NCBI GenBank assembly: GCA_963736355.1
Contig: CAVTOO010000014.1
Span: 1 to 64,000 of the forward strand
Direction of reading: 5' to 3'
Length of the DNA stretch: 64,000 nt
From: CAVTOO01 sp963736355
GTDB taxonomy: Bacteria; Pseudomonadota; Alphaproteobacteria; Rhizobiales; Xanthobacteraceae
Shown: piece after piece, positions 48,849 through 59,286 of the stretch
How positions within the stretch are numbered: the first letter of the stretch is position 1
Layout: every line of letters starts with the position of its first letter
Notes under the pieces: generated by a model
What the model saw: only the letters and a program-made list of their open reading frames with translations
Told to the model about the DNA's origin: nothing
Database searches by the model: none
Program-made: the position numbers and the translations under genes

Positions 48849-49875
48849 TCAGCCCGCGACCCGGCGCGGCGCTCTTCCGGGACGAGGGCGCCATGCGCCG
48901 TCGATCGGCCCTCGAGACACCGCATCGCGACCTCGAGGCTGGCGACGCCCTCTTCGCCGGTCACCGCGGGAGGCTTCTCGCCACGAACGCGCGGCGACGA
49001 ATGCGATCAGTTCGGCGCGCAGCGGCTCGTCATGGCCAACCGAGACGTGCCGCATCGAATAGGCGCCGTCCGGCTGGAAGCCGAAGCATTCGGTGACCTG
49101 GCGGGTGAGCAGATCGCCGGTCAGGTACTTGCCGCGCGTCGCGACGGTGACGCTGCTCGCCTTGAACGGCGTGAGCCAGTTGGTGTTGATGTGCGCCAGC
49201 ACGCCGGACGCGGTGCGAAACTGCAACAGCGCGATGTCTTCGCGTTCGGCGATCGCGCTGGAGAGCTGCGGCTGCACTTCGACGATGTCGGAATCGGTGA
49301 ACCAGCGGATCAGATCGATGTCGTGGACCGCGAGATCGATGACCACGCCGACATTCGACATGCGCGGCGGAAACGGGCCGACGCGCGTGATCGCGATCGA
49401 AAGAATGTCTTCGCCGCGGATCGCCTCCTTGATGGCGATCACCGCCGGATTGAAGCGCTCGACATGGCCGACCATGAGGGTGACGCCGGCCTTCTTCGCC
49501 GCATCGATGATGCTCGCGCGCCCTCTTCCACCGATGGAGGCGATCGGCTTCTCGACCAGCACGTGGATGCCGCGCGCGATGCAGGCGAGCGCGATGTCGT
49601 GATGCAGATGCGTCGGCGCCGCGATCGTGATCGCGTCGACGCCGAGGTGCAGCAGCTCTCTAGTTCGTCGACGGTGCGGACAGCCGAGCACGCGGGTCGA
49701 CGAGCTCGCGCTGCGCGCGGTCGGGATCGGCGACTCCGACGAGCTGGATGCCGGACATCCCGGCCAGACACCCGGGCATGGTTGGAGCCCATGACGCCCA
49801 CGCCGATGACGCCGATGCGCAGCGGCTTTTCGGCCGCGGCAGCGCTGCCCGATGACAAACCCACGACTTTGGCCA
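48849..49875 (-). CDS. Gfo/Idh/MocA-family sugar oxidoreductase, frameshifted
   Basis: An NAD-dependent oxidoreductase of about 340 residues. Start MAKVVGLSSGSAAAAEKPLR with the Rossmann motif IGVIGVGVMGSNHARV. After breaks near 49785 and 49665 the main frame continues DAITIAAPTHLHHDIALACI, HVLVEKPIAS (the EKP active-site motif) and NVGVVIDLAVHDIDLIRWFT (catalytic D-x3-H). Another break near 48985 leaves the C-terminus uncertain; the stop at 48849 is one of two choices. It resembles WbpB-type 3-dehydrogenases of UDP-uronic acids. The DegT gene follows on the same strand. Confidence 0.78.
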
Positions 49876-50068
49876 TAACACCCCTAAAACTGATAACCCG
49901 AACCCGGCGACGCTCTGACCGGCCGAATTCGGCCCCGATCAGGCATATTTCCGGCTGCAAACCGGCCGCCGTGTTCCCCCGCCCCTTCAGCGCCCAATAA
50001 CTAGCATGGCACCGCCGCAATGCGAAGCCGGCCCGAAAGCCCATTAAACACGTTTTGAAGTCAAAGGA

Positions 50069-50848
50069 TTACAGGTGCCGAGAGTGCCCAATTCGGCGGC
50101 CCGGACGCTGCCCGAGGTGGGCGAGCGTCAGGCCGGCCGCCAGCGCGTCGTCGCGGAACGCCTTCACCGCGCCCAGGGCAAGTTCCGCCCCGGTCTTGGT
50201 GCCGATGGCCGGCAGCTTCTTCAGCACGTCGGCCGGCGCCGTGATGATGTGGCAGCCCATCTCGTCGGCCTCGATCACGTTGAAGACCTCGCGGGTCGAG
50301 GCCCAGATGATCTCGATATTCTTGGTCTGCGCGCGCGCGCGCGATGGCGTCCCGCATGATCGGGCGGTAGTCGATGCCGAGATCGGCGAGCCGTCCGGCG
50401 AACACCGAGATGCATGGCCGGCGCACCGCCGTCGAGCGCCTCGACGGCGCTTCTCGACCTGCTCGGACGTGAAGATCGCCGTGAAATTGACCTTGACGCC
50501 TTCGCGCGACAGCGTGCGGACGGCGTCGTACAGCGGCTCGCCGCTTGCGTCGTCGTCACCGGCAGCTTGGCGTAGACGTTCTTGCCCAACGTCGCGATCA
50601 GCCGCGCCTGCGCCAGCATCTCCGGAATGTCGTCGGAGATCACCTCGAACGAGATGTGCCGGTCGGGCACGGCGGCGACAAGATCGCGCGCGAAGGCGAT
50701 CGTAGTCGGTGACGCCGGCTTTCTTCAGCAGCGACGGATTGGTGGTGAAGCCGGCGATCCAGGCGTGCTTCGCCATCTCGACGATCTGCGCCTTGTCGGC
50801 GCCGTCGGTGTACATCTTGACGCGAAGCTGGTTCAGGGTCGGCGCCAT
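50069..50848 (-). CDS. tal: Transaldolase, small (TalC/FSA-like) type, frameshifted
   Basis: About 258 residues. The start MAPTLNQLRVKMYTDGADKA continues with WIAGFTTNPSLLKKAGV; FTTNPSL is the family signature. PDRHISFEVISDDIPEMLAQ and NVYAKLPVTTTQ with the Schiff-base lysine (YAK) follow, then EGVKVNFTAIFTSEQVEK, and after further breaks NIEIIWASTREVFNVIEADE. The frame changes near 50700, 50550, 50450, 50410 and 50345. It transfers dihydroxyacetone units between pentose-phosphate sugars. Finding it within the polysaccharide cluster may reflect sugar-precursor supply. Confidence 0.82.
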   Translation of the reverse strand: MAPTLNQLRVKMYTDGADKAQIVEMAKHAWIAGFTTNPSLLKKAGVTDYDRLRARSCRRRARPAHLVRGDLRRHSGDAGAGAADRDVGQERLRQAAGDDDASGEPLYDAVRTLSREGVKVNFTAIFTSEQVEKRRRGARRRCAGHASRCSPDGSPISASTTARSCGTPSRARAQTKNIEIIWASTREVFNVIEADEMGCHIITAPADVLKKLPAIGTKTGAELALGAVKAFRDDALAAGLTLAHLGQRPGRRIGHSRHL

Positions 50849-50945
50849 GGCGGTTCTCCGGTCCGAAATACTAGTCAGTGGGAAGGTCTTCCAATTACGC
50901 GCCGCTGGGGCACGCTGCAAGGGGCGTAGCCCCGCGCTCCCCCGC

Positions 50946-52372
50946 TTAAGAACGGCGATAATCGTCCTCAAGACGGATGATGTCGTCCTCGCCGAAATAG
51001 GTTCCCGTCTGGACCTCGATCAGTTCCAGCAAGCGCCGGGCCCTGATTCTCCAGCCGGTGCACCGCACCGAGCGGAATATAGACGGACTCGTTCTCGTTG
51101 ACCGTCTTGATGGTGTCGTCGATCGTCACGCGGGCGACGCCGCGCACCACGATCCAGTGCTCCGAGCGGAATTTGTGCTTCTGCAACGACAGCCGCCCGC
51201 CCGCCTTCACCGTGATGCGCTTGACCTGATGCCGTTCGCTGATGTCGAGCGACTGATAAGCGCCCCATGGGCGATGCACGCGCAGATGTTCCTCGGTCAC
51301 GTCGGGCGCCACCTGTTTCAGCCGCGCGATGAGATCCTTCATGCCGGCGGCGTTGTCCTGGCTCGCCACCAGAATAGCGTCCTGCGTGGCGACCACCACA
51401 AGATTTCTCGACGCCCGACAGCGCCACCAGCGCACGGTCGGTGGAGACGTGATTATTGCGCGCGTCCTGAAAGACCGCCGTGCCGCGCGCGGTGTTGCCG
51501 TTCTCGTCCTTGCCGGACAATTCCCACACCGATTGCCACGATCCGACATCCGACCAGCCATAGCTGGCGGGGATCACGGCCGCCATTTTGGTCTTTTCCA
51601 TCACGGCGTAATCGATGGAGATGGGACGCGCGCGGCCGAAGCTCTCTTCATCGAGCGTGATGAAGGCGAGATCGCGACCGGCTTTGGCGACTGCATCGCT
51701 GACGGCGGCGACGCTGGGCGCATCGACGCTGCGGTATTCGTCGAGCAGCATGCTGGCGCGGAACATGAAGTTGCCGCTGTTCCACAGATAACCGTCAGTG
51801 AGATAGCGCGTCGCGGTCTCGACATCCGGCTTCTCGACGAAACGCTCCACCGCATGCACGCGCCCGCCGAGCGACGCGCCGGGGCGGATATAGCCATAGC
51901 CTGTCGCCGGATGATCGGGCGTGATGCCGAAGGTGACGATGCGGCCAGCGATGGCGGCGGCGAGCCCGTCGCGGCAGGTGGCGACGAAGGCATCGGGCTC
52001 AGTGACAAGATGATCGGCGGCCAGCGCCAGCACGATGGCGTTCGGATCGCGCGCCGCGGCAAACGCGGCACCGGCCGCGATAGCAGGACCGGAATCGCGG
52101 CGCATCGGCTCCAGCACGATGTCGGCCTCAAGCCCGATCTCCTGCAATTCCTCGAGCACCAGAAAACGATAGGCCGCGTTGGTCAGCACGATCGGCGTGG
52201 TGAAGACGGCCGGATCGGACACGCGCAGAACTGTTTCCTGGAATGTCGAACGCGAACCGAACAGGCGCAGGAACTGCTTGGGCCGCCCCTCGCGCGAAGC
52301 CGGCCACAACCGCGTGCCGGCGCCGCCACTCAAGATCAGCGGCGTGATACGCTCATTCACAGGTTTGGTCAC
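50946..52372 (-). CDS. manC: Mannose-1-phosphate guanylyltransferase / mannose-6-phosphate isomerase, frameshifted
   Basis: A bifunctional ManC/AlgA-type enzyme of about 475 residues. The nucleotidyltransferase motif [20 protein letters not shown] with QFL opens it; [14 protein letters not shown] and [17 protein letters not shown] follow. A break near 51410 (VALSGVEK to [13 protein letters not shown]) precedes the cupin isomerase domain ([40 protein letters not shown]). A second break near 51035 leads to [20 protein letters not shown] and the stop at 50946. It makes GDP-mannose. Its ATG overlaps the stop of the epimerase gene (ATGA). Confidence 0.9.
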
Positions 52373-53405
52373 TTGCGCGCTCCGAGGCCGTGATAGTCAC
52401 GGTACCACGCGGCGAACCTGCGGACCCCCTCCTCAATGGAAGTGGAGGGACGAAAGTTGACCTCGCGCATGAGATCATCGACATCGGCATAGGTCGCGGG
52501 CACATCGCCCGGCTGCATCGGCAGCAATTCGCGGATCGCCTTGCGGCCGAACTCCTGCTCCATCAGTTCGACGACGCGCAATAACTCTTCGGGATGGTTG
52601 TTGCCGATATTGTAGATGCGCCAGGGCGCGGCGCTGGTCGCGGGATCGGGTGTCAGCGCCGACCAGTTCGGATCGCCCTGCGGCGGACGATCGACGAGGC
52701 GCGTCATCGCTTCGGTGATGTCATCGACGAACGTGAAGTCGCGCTGCATCTTGCCGTGATTGAACAGCTTGATCGGCGTGCCTTCCGTGATCGCCTTGGC
52801 GAAAATATACAGCGCCATGTCTGGGCGACCCCACGGACCATAGACCGTGAAGAATCGAAGACCCGTGGTCGGCAGCCGATAGAGATGGCTGTAGGCATGC
52901 GCCATCAGCTCATTGGCCTTCTTCGACGCGCGCATAGAGGCTGATCGGATGATCGACATTGTCGTGCACCGAGAACGGCAGCTTGGCGTTGTTGCCGTAG
53001 ACCGACGATGACGACGCGAACAGCAGATGCTTGCAGCCGCCGTGGCGGGCAGCCTTCGAGGATGTTGGTGAAGCCTTCGAGATTGGCGTCCGCATAGGCA
53101 TGCGGATGATCGATCGAATAGCGCACGCCGGCCTGGGCTGCGAGATGCACCACCACCGGGAAACCGCGCTCGGAAAACAGCGTCTTCATACCGACGCGGT
53201 CGGTGAGATCGAGTTTGACGAAGGAGAAGCGCGGATCGTTGCGCAGGATCGAGAGGCGCGCTTCCTTCAGCTTCGGGTCGTAATAGTCATTGATATTGTC
53301 GAGACCGACCACCGTGCGGCCGGCCTGCATCAGGCGCTGCGCCAGATGAAAGCCGATGAAGCCGGCGGCGCCGGTGACGAGGATCGGTTCGTCTTTTGTC
53401 GTCAT
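52369..53405 (-). CDS. UDP-glucuronate 4-epimerase-type NAD-dependent epimerase, frameshifted
   Basis: A short-chain dehydrogenase-type epimerase of about 345 residues. [20 protein letters not shown] carries the NAD motif [23 protein letters not shown] is typical of the capsular polysaccharide I/LspL group. [20 protein letters not shown] and [19 protein letters not shown] carry the catalytic S and YxxxK, split by breaks near 53045 and 52935. [19 protein letters not shown] follows. It converts UDP-glucuronate to UDP-galacturonate. Its start overlaps the dehydrogenase stop by one base (TAATG) and its stop overlaps manC, so the genes form one operon. Confidence 0.88.
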
Positions 53406-54698
53406 TACAGTCGCCACAATTCTACGCCGGTCGGCGTCGCGGCGCGGTCCAGCCGGCCCTTGATGTCCATGACAAGCCCCTGCCCGCCGGCAAGGAGCTT
53501 CTGAACGAGCGGCCAGCCGCCCTCGACATATTCCTGATGCGGCACAGCGATGATGACCGCGTCGGCCGGCTTTGAGCGCATCGAGCGCGGTCAGCGCGAT
53601 GCCGTATTCGTGCGCGGCGTCTTCGACATCGGCGCAGCGGATCGTGGACCTGCACCGTGAGACCGAAGGATTGCAGTTCGCGCACGATATCGACGACCTT
53701 GGAGTTGCGGGTGTCGGGCACGTTCTCCTTGAAGGTCAGGCCCAGCACGGTGACGCGCCGCTTGTTGACGCCGCGCTTGCAGCAGCGAGCGAATGCATTC
53801 CTGCGCCACGCGCGCGCCCATGCCGTCATTGATGCGGCGGCCGGCGAGAATGACCTCGGGATGATAGCCGGCCTTCTCGGCGCGGTAGCGTCAGGTAATA
53901 GGGATCGACGCCGATGCAGTGACCGCCGACGAGGCCGGGCTGAAACGGCAGGAAATTCCATTTGGTGCCGGCGGCGGCCAGCACGTCGCCGGTGTCGATG
54001 CCGAGCGACTGGAAGATCAGCGACAGTTCGTTCATGAAGGCGATGTTGAGATCGCGCTGGGTGTTCTCGATGACCTTGGCCGCTTCGGCGACCTTGATCG
54101 ACGGCGCGCGGTGAACGCCGGCCGTGACCACCGAGCCGTAGACGCTCGGCGACGATGTCGAGCGTCGCGGCATCCTGCCCGGAGACGACCTTGGTGATGG
54201 TCTCGAAGCGATGCAGCTTGTCGCCCGGATTGATGCGCTCGGGCGAATAGCCGACGTGAAATCCGTGCCCGCCTTGAGGCCCGACGCTTTGCTCCAGCAC
54301 CGGCACGCAATCTTCCTCGATCGCGCCGGGATAGACCGTCGATTCATAGACGACGATGTCGCCCGCGCTTGCAGCGCTGCGCCGACCGTCTTCGAGGCGG
54401 CGAGCATCGCGCCGAGATCCGGGCGACGCGCGTCGTCGATCGGGGTCGGCACGGTGACGATGAAGAAGTCGGCGCGCTTGAGCGCGACCGGATCGCCGGT
54501 CAGCGTCAGCGCCGGCATGCTTCAGATCGGCGGCTTCGACCTCGCGCGGTGCGGTCATGGCCGGCCGCAAGCTCGCCGACGCGCTTCGTGCTCGATATCG
54601 AAGCCGACGACGGGCGCGCCCGCGCGCGCAAAGGCGACGGCCACCGGCAGGCCGACATAGCCGAGCCCGATCACCGCGATATGACGTCCGTGCGACAC
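53405..54698 (-). CDS. UDP-N-acetyl-hexosamine 6-dehydrogenase (WbpA/TviB type), frameshifted
   Basis: A nucleotide-sugar dehydrogenase of about 430 residues. The GTG at 54696-54698 gives the NAD motif [20 protein letters not shown]. Then [80 protein letters not shown], and [17 protein letters not shown] with the catalytic cysteine in [29 protein letters not shown] and [17 protein letters not shown] close it. At least seven frame changes occur. The [22 protein letters not shown] pattern fits the WbpA/TviB group (UDP-GlcNAc or ManNAc to the uronic acid) rather than UDP-glucose dehydrogenase. Confidence 0.85.
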
Positions 54699-54922
54699 GC
54701 TCGATAAACCCCTTAAGCCAGCTTCCATTTTACCGTTCTGTTGGGTGTCTGTTTAGCGGTCGCCATGGGCCCGCGGCAAGTGCGGGCCCGGCGGCTGCTT
54801 TTGGCGACGAAATCGAGGGTAAACGCTGCAACCCTTGCAAGACGCCCGTCATGCCCCTACCAAACGGCATTGTCCGCGCCGGCAAGGCTGCGGCCCAGGA
54901 CCCACTGAGACCGACTTTAGCC

Positions 54923-56020
54923 ATGCGCCGGACCCTGCTGCTGATCGCCAAGATCGCCATTTCGGCGACGCTGCTGTTCCTGGCGCTGCGGGGCATCGAC
55001 CTGCAATCGGCCGCCTCGCGGCTGGCGGGCATGCACTGGGGCTGGTTCGCCCTCGCCGTGATCGCCGCCCTCGTCCAGATCGGATTCGGCGCGTTGCGCT
55101 GGCGCGAGATCGCCTTCTACTGCCATGCCGCGCTGCCGGCGGCACGCGCCTTGAGATTCAGTCTGATCGGCGCCTTCTTCAACCAGACTTTGCCGTCGAG
55201 CATCGGTGGCGATGCCGTGCGGCTCTGGCTGTTGTCGCGCAGCGCCGGGTGGCGTGCGGCGACCTATTCCGTGCTGATCGATCGCGGCATCGGGCTCCTG
55301 GCCCTGTCCACGGTCATTCTGCTGGGCCTGCCGTGGAGCATGGCGCTGATTTCCGATCCGCACGGTCAGATCACGCTGATCGTGCTCAACGTGATTGCGC
55401 TTGGCGGCGGCGCGGTGTTTCTCGCGCTCGGGCGCGTCGACTGGCCCTGGCTGCGGACCTGGTGGGCGACGCGCGACATCCATGCCTGCGCGATGATTGC
55501 GAGCCGCGCGCTGTTCAGCAAACGCAGCGGGCCGATTCTCGTGGCGGTCTCGCTGTCGATCCACCTGCTCGCGGTGCTGATCGGCTATTGCGCCGCGCGC
55601 GCCGTCTCTGCGCCGTTCGGCCTGTCGCAGGCTGTGCTGCTGTTGCCGCCGGTGATGCTGGTGACGATGCTGCCGGTCTCGATTGCCGGTTGGGGATTGC
55701 GCGAAGCGGCGATGATGGTCGCCTTCAGCTATGCAGGCCTCGCCTCAAGCGACGGCTTTCTCGTATCGCTCGTCTTCGGCATCGCGATGGTCGCCGTTGG
55801 CGCCATCGGCGGGCTGGTATGGATTCTCACCGGCGACAAGTCTGAGCGCGCAACGCCGCCGGATACGCCGCACGAGGACGAAGAACCGCGTAAATTACTG
55901 CGCCTTGATCCTGAAGAACGCGAACACCACCATGCGCAGCAGCATCCAGCCGTGGGTGAAGCGCGAGATCTGGGTCTCGCCGTAGCTGCGCGCGGCATAG
56001 CGGATCGGAAGATCGACTGA
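54923..56020 (+). CDS. UPF0104/AglD2-like membrane protein of the polysaccharide cluster
   Basis: A polytopic LPG-synthase-TM family protein from MRRTLLLIAKIAISATLLFL; an upstream ATG at 54851 would add 24 residues. FNQTLPSSIGGDAVRLWLLS and later MLVTMLPVSIAGWGLREAAM are the conserved family motifs. Helices end near residue 305 (VGAIGGLVWILTGD). The open frame runs to 56020 and overlaps the convergent glycosyltransferase by 126 bases. Its last 40 residues look like non-coding frame, and a stop at 55891-55893 in the next frame is probably the true end after one indel. It may be a flippase or regulator for lipid-linked sugars; not proved. Confidence 0.72.
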   Translation: MRRTLLLIAKIAISATLLFLALRGIDLQSAASRLAGMHWGWFALAVIAALVQIGFGALRWREIAFYCHAALPAARALRFSLIGAFFNQTLPSSIGGDAVRLWLLSRSAGWRAATYSVLIDRGIGLLALSTVILLGLPWSMALISDPHGQITLIVLNVIALGGGAVFLALGRVDWPWLRTWWATRDIHACAMIASRALFSKRSGPILVAVSLSIHLLAVLIGYCAARAVSAPFGLSQAVLLLPPVMLVTMLPVSIAGWGLREAAMMVAFSYAGLASSDGFLVSLVFGIAMVAVGAIGGLVWILTGDKSERATPPDTPHEDEEPRKLLRLDPEEREHHHAQQHPAVGEARDLGLAVAARGIADRKID

Positions 56021-57325
56021 CTTCAGGTTGAGCTTCGAGGCGCCGAAGATCAGATCGAAATCACCGAACGGATCGAAGTCGCCGAAATACGCCTTGCCGG
56101 CCTTGAGCCGCAGATAATCGCTGCGCCGCATTACCTTGGTGCCGCACAGCGTGTCGGTGTAGCGCTGGTTGAGCAGCCACGAGAACAGATACGAGAATAT
56201 CTTGTTGGCGATGAGATTGAGGAAGCGCATCGCGTCGTCGTCCATCGGATAGACCAGCCGCGAGCCGTTGATGAACTCGCCCTTGCCGTCGCGGATCGCA
56301 TGCCAGAACTTCGGCAATTGCTCCGGCGGCATGGTCAGGTCAGCGTCGAGGATCATCAGCACATCGCCGCGCGCCACATCGAAGGCGGTGAACACCGCGT
56401 CGGCCTTGCCCTTGCCCGGCTGGATCATCGTCTTGATGTCCTTGCCAGGATAGGCGGCCTTGACGCGCTCCATCTCCTCGGCGGTGCCGTCGCGGCTGTG
56501 GCCCTCGATGAAGATGATTTCGATATCGTCGCAGAAGGCTGAAATGCGCTGGACGGCGGGTTCGATATTGCCGCGCTCGTTGCGCGCGGGAATGACGATC
56601 GTCACGGATTTGACGTCGTCGCGGCCGAACAGCGCGGAGCGGCACACCACAAAATGACGTAGCGCCAGCGCGCGAATGCCCGGCAGGACGCTGATGAAGC
56701 GGTTGACGAGACGCCCGATACCGAGCGCCTGCACCGGCATCAGCACGCGCTGTTCGGATTTCACCGCGTCGAAATCCGCGAGCCGCGCCAACCCGATGAC
56801 ATCGGCGGGCGCGAGCACGTTCTGCGCCGGATACGGCATGCGCCAGCCGGCGACCTCGGCCAGTTTGAGCAGCGGATACCACAGATGCGAAAAGTAACCG
56901 ACGACGAGCCGGGTCTCGCGCGTGCAGAGCGTGTGCAGCGAGGCGAAGAACGCCTGACAGTCTTCAAGACTGCCGATCGTATCCATCACCAGAATATAAT
57001 CGAACGGGCCTTCGAGCGCGGCCAGCGCCGCCGGGTCTTCGGCATCGGCGACGACAAACGACAAATGCGGATGGCGGGTGCTTGCCTGCGCGACCATCGC
57101 CGGGCTGAAATCGATACCGACGCCGCGCGACGGCTTGAGTGCCGCCAGCGTATCGCCAATGCCGCAACCGACCTCCAGAACACGCGCGCCTTCAGGGATC
57201 AGGAAGCGCAGATAGATATTGTCCTCGCGGTGAAGGCCTTGCGACTTCTGCCGCCAATCGGCGCGGCTTTGCGCATAGCGCTCCGAATGCGCGAGGATTT
57301 CAGTCTTACGCGGCGACAAGCTCAT
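55895..57325 (-). CDS. Fused SAM methyltransferase - GT2 glycosyltransferase
   Basis: A 476-residue two-domain protein. Residues about 1-225: class I methyltransferase with motif I ARVLEVGCGIGDTLAAL, the acidic GVGIDFSPAMVAQA and FDYILVMDTIGSLED. Residues about 235-476: GT-A family 2 transferase, VTIVIPARNERGNIEPAVQR, IEGHSRDGTAEEMERV, DVLMILDADLTMPPEQLPKF (DAD metal motif), typical of dolichol-phosphate-mannose-synthase-like enzymes. A Phe-rich hydrophobic end follows. It probably modifies and transfers sugars at the membrane. The ATG overlaps the asnB stop by 4 bases. The frame is intact across the fusion. Confidence 0.85.
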   Translation of the reverse strand: MSLSPRKTEILAHSERYAQSRADWRQKSQGLHREDNIYLRFLIPEGARVLEVGCGIGDTLAALKPSRGVGIDFSPAMVAQASTRHPHLSFVVADAEDPAALAALEGPFDYILVMDTIGSLEDCQAFFASLHTLCTRETRLVVGYFSHLWYPLLKLAEVAGWRMPYPAQNVLAPADVIGLARLADFDAVKSEQRVLMPVQALGIGRLVNRFISVLPGIRALALRHFVVCRSALFGRDDVKSVTIVIPARNERGNIEPAVQRISAFCDDIEIIFIEGHSRDGTAEEMERVKAAYPGKDIKTMIQPGKGKADAVFTAFDVARGDVLMILDADLTMPPEQLPKFWHAIRDGKGEFINGSRLVYPMDDDAMRFLNLIANKIFSYLFSWLLNQRYTDTLCGTKVMRRSDYLRLKAGKAYFGDFDPFGDFDLIFGASKLNLKSVDLPIRYAARSYGETQISRFTHGWMLLRMVVFAFFRIKAQ

Positions 57326-59286
57326 GCTTTTACCCAACGATCGTGCCAGGCTTGCGCCATCAACACATTCCACAGCCAATAACCCCGATTGTGCCCGCGC
57401 CGATGCTCGTCGAGCACGGCTGACACCCGGCTTACATCAAACAGTCCCTGCCGGCGCAAGCGATCCGGCGCCAGCAAATCCGACGCCCATTCCTTGAGCG
57501 GACCGCGCAGCCAGTCGTCGAGCGGGATGCTGAAGCCGGTCTTGGGCCGATCGATCATCTCGCGCGGCACATGACGATAGAGCACTTCGCGCACCAGCCA
57601 CTTGCCGCGCCCGTCGCGCACTTTCATCGACGGCGGCGTGCGGCAGGCGAGATCGACGACATCCGCATCGAGGAACGGCACGCGCGTCTCCAGGCTCACA
57701 GCCATCGCCGCGCGATCGACCTTCTGCAGAATATCATCCGAGAGATAGCCGAACGCATCGGCCAGCGTCATGCGCTCGAGGGGCCCGGAGTCCGGCGCGA
57801 TGGTCGCCAATTGCGCGCCCGCCCAGTTGTCGCGCTCCGCTCCGCCGATCACCACCGACGACGGATCGGGCTCGATAGACGCCAGCAGCGTGTACATCTC
57901 ATCGAGCGACTGCGCTTTCAGAATGCGTGCAAACTTCGCCAGTTGATCGCCGGCACGGCGCACCCGCAGGCGGCCGGGCAGCAAGGGTTGCAGCAGATCG
58001 GCGACGACACCGGCCGGCTGCGGCGAAATCGCAGACAACGCCGTTGCCAGCGTTGCGCGCAGCGGCGCAGGCCAATGCCCGAACCTGCGATGCAGCGCCC
58101 CGCCCCAGACATGGCGATTATAGCCGCCGAACAATTCGTCGCCCGCATCGCCGGACAACGCGACCGTCACATGCTGGCGCGCCAGCGCCGAGACCAGATG
58201 CGTCGGGATCTGCGACGAATTGGCGAAGGGCTCGTCGTAGATATCCGGCAGCCTGGGAATGACATCGCGCGCGGTCTGCGGATCGACGGTCAGTTCGGTG
58301 TGATCGGTGCCGAGATGGGCGGCGACGCGGCGCGCATCGTTGGCTTCATTATATTCACCCTCGCCGAAGCCGATGGTGAAGGTGCGCACCGGCCGCGCGG
58401 ATTGCTTCTGCATCAGCGCGACAATGGTGGAGGAATCGATGCCGCCGGACAGGAACGCGCCGAGCGGCACATCCGACAGACACTGGCGCTGCACGGCGGT
58501 GGAAAGACGCTGCTCCAGTTCGTCCGTGGCCTCGCGCTCGTTTGTCAGCCACGCCTTGCGGCCTTCGTTCGCGGTGTGCGCAAGCGACCACCAGGACCGC
58601 GGCTGCGGCCAATCGCCAGCGGGCGCCGATATCGAAAATGTCACGAGGCTGCCGGCGGGCAATTTGCGCACGCCCTGCCAGATCGACCATGGCGCGGGCA
58701 CATAGGAACTGCGCATGAAGGATGTCAGCGCGGAGCGATCCAGCTCCGGCTTCCACGCCGGATGCGCGGCGAACGCCTTCAATTCCGATGCGAACACCAG
58801 ATCCGCGCCGCACCAGCCGTAGAACAAAGGTTTCTCGCCGAAGCGATCGCGGCACAGTGTCAGCGTGCGGTCGCGGCGATCCCATAGCGCAAAGGCGAAC
58901 ATGCCGCTGAAGCGGCGCAGCGACTCCTCGACGCCCCAGTGACGGATCGCATGCAGCAGCGTCTCGGTGTCGGAATGGCCGCGCCAGTTCGGCGCGGCGC
59001 CGGCCGCCTCCAGCGCCTTGCGAATATCGAGATGATTGTAGATCTCACCGTTGAAGGTGATCGTCAGCCGCCCGCACTCCGAATGCATCGGCTGGGCGCC
59101 CGCTTCCGTCAGATCGATGATCGACAGGCGGCGATGGCCGAACGCGACGCCAGATTCGCCATCGGCGAAGGCACCCGCGGCATCCGGCCCGCGATAGGCC
59201 AGCCGCAGCGCCATCTCGCGCGCAAGACCGGACAAGGCGTCCGTATCGCCGCCGCCGATGCGCAGCAATCCGGTTATGCCGCACAT
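57322..59286 (-). CDS. asnB: Asparagine synthase (glutamine-hydrolysing), surface-glycan type
   Basis: A 654-residue class II amidotransferase. Cys2 in MCGITGLLRIGGGD is the glutaminase nucleophile; LRLAYRGPDAAGAF and NGEIYNHLDIRKALEAAG follow. The synthetase PP-loop is GAFLSGGIDSSTIVAL (SGGIDSS), with TFTIGFGEGEYNEANDARRV and SGDAGDELFGGYNRHVWGG. In polysaccharide clusters this family often amidates uronic acid residues rather than making free asparagine, which fits the uronic acid genes here (inference). It lies between a GT2 gene and the methyltransferase-GT2 fusion with overlapping ends. The frame is intact. Confidence 0.92.
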   Translation of the reverse strand: MCGITGLLRIGGGDTDALSGLAREMALRLAYRGPDAAGAFADGESGVAFGHRRLSIIDLTEAGAQPMHSECGRLTITFNGEIYNHLDIRKALEAAGAAPNWRGHSDTETLLHAIRHWGVEESLRRFSGMFAFALWDRRDRTLTLCRDRFGEKPLFYGWCGADLVFASELKAFAAHPAWKPELDRSALTSFMRSSYVPAPWSIWQGVRKLPAGSLVTFSISAPAGDWPQPRSWWSLAHTANEGRKAWLTNEREATDELEQRLSTAVQRQCLSDVPLGAFLSGGIDSSTIVALMQKQSARPVRTFTIGFGEGEYNEANDARRVAAHLGTDHTELTVDPQTARDVIPRLPDIYDEPFANSSQIPTHLVSALARQHVTVALSGDAGDELFGGYNRHVWGGALHRRFGHWPAPLRATLATALSAISPQPAGVVADLLQPLLPGRLRVRRAGDQLAKFARILKAQSLDEMYTLLASIEPDPSSVVIGGAERDNWAGAQLATIAPDSGPLERMTLADAFGYLSDDILQKVDRAAMAVSLETRVPFLDADVVDLACRTPPSMKVRDGRGKWLVREVLYRHVPREMIDRPKTGFSIPLDDWLRGPLKEWASDLLAPDRLRRQGLFDVSRVSAVLDEHRRGHNRGYWLWNVLMAQAWHDRWVKA

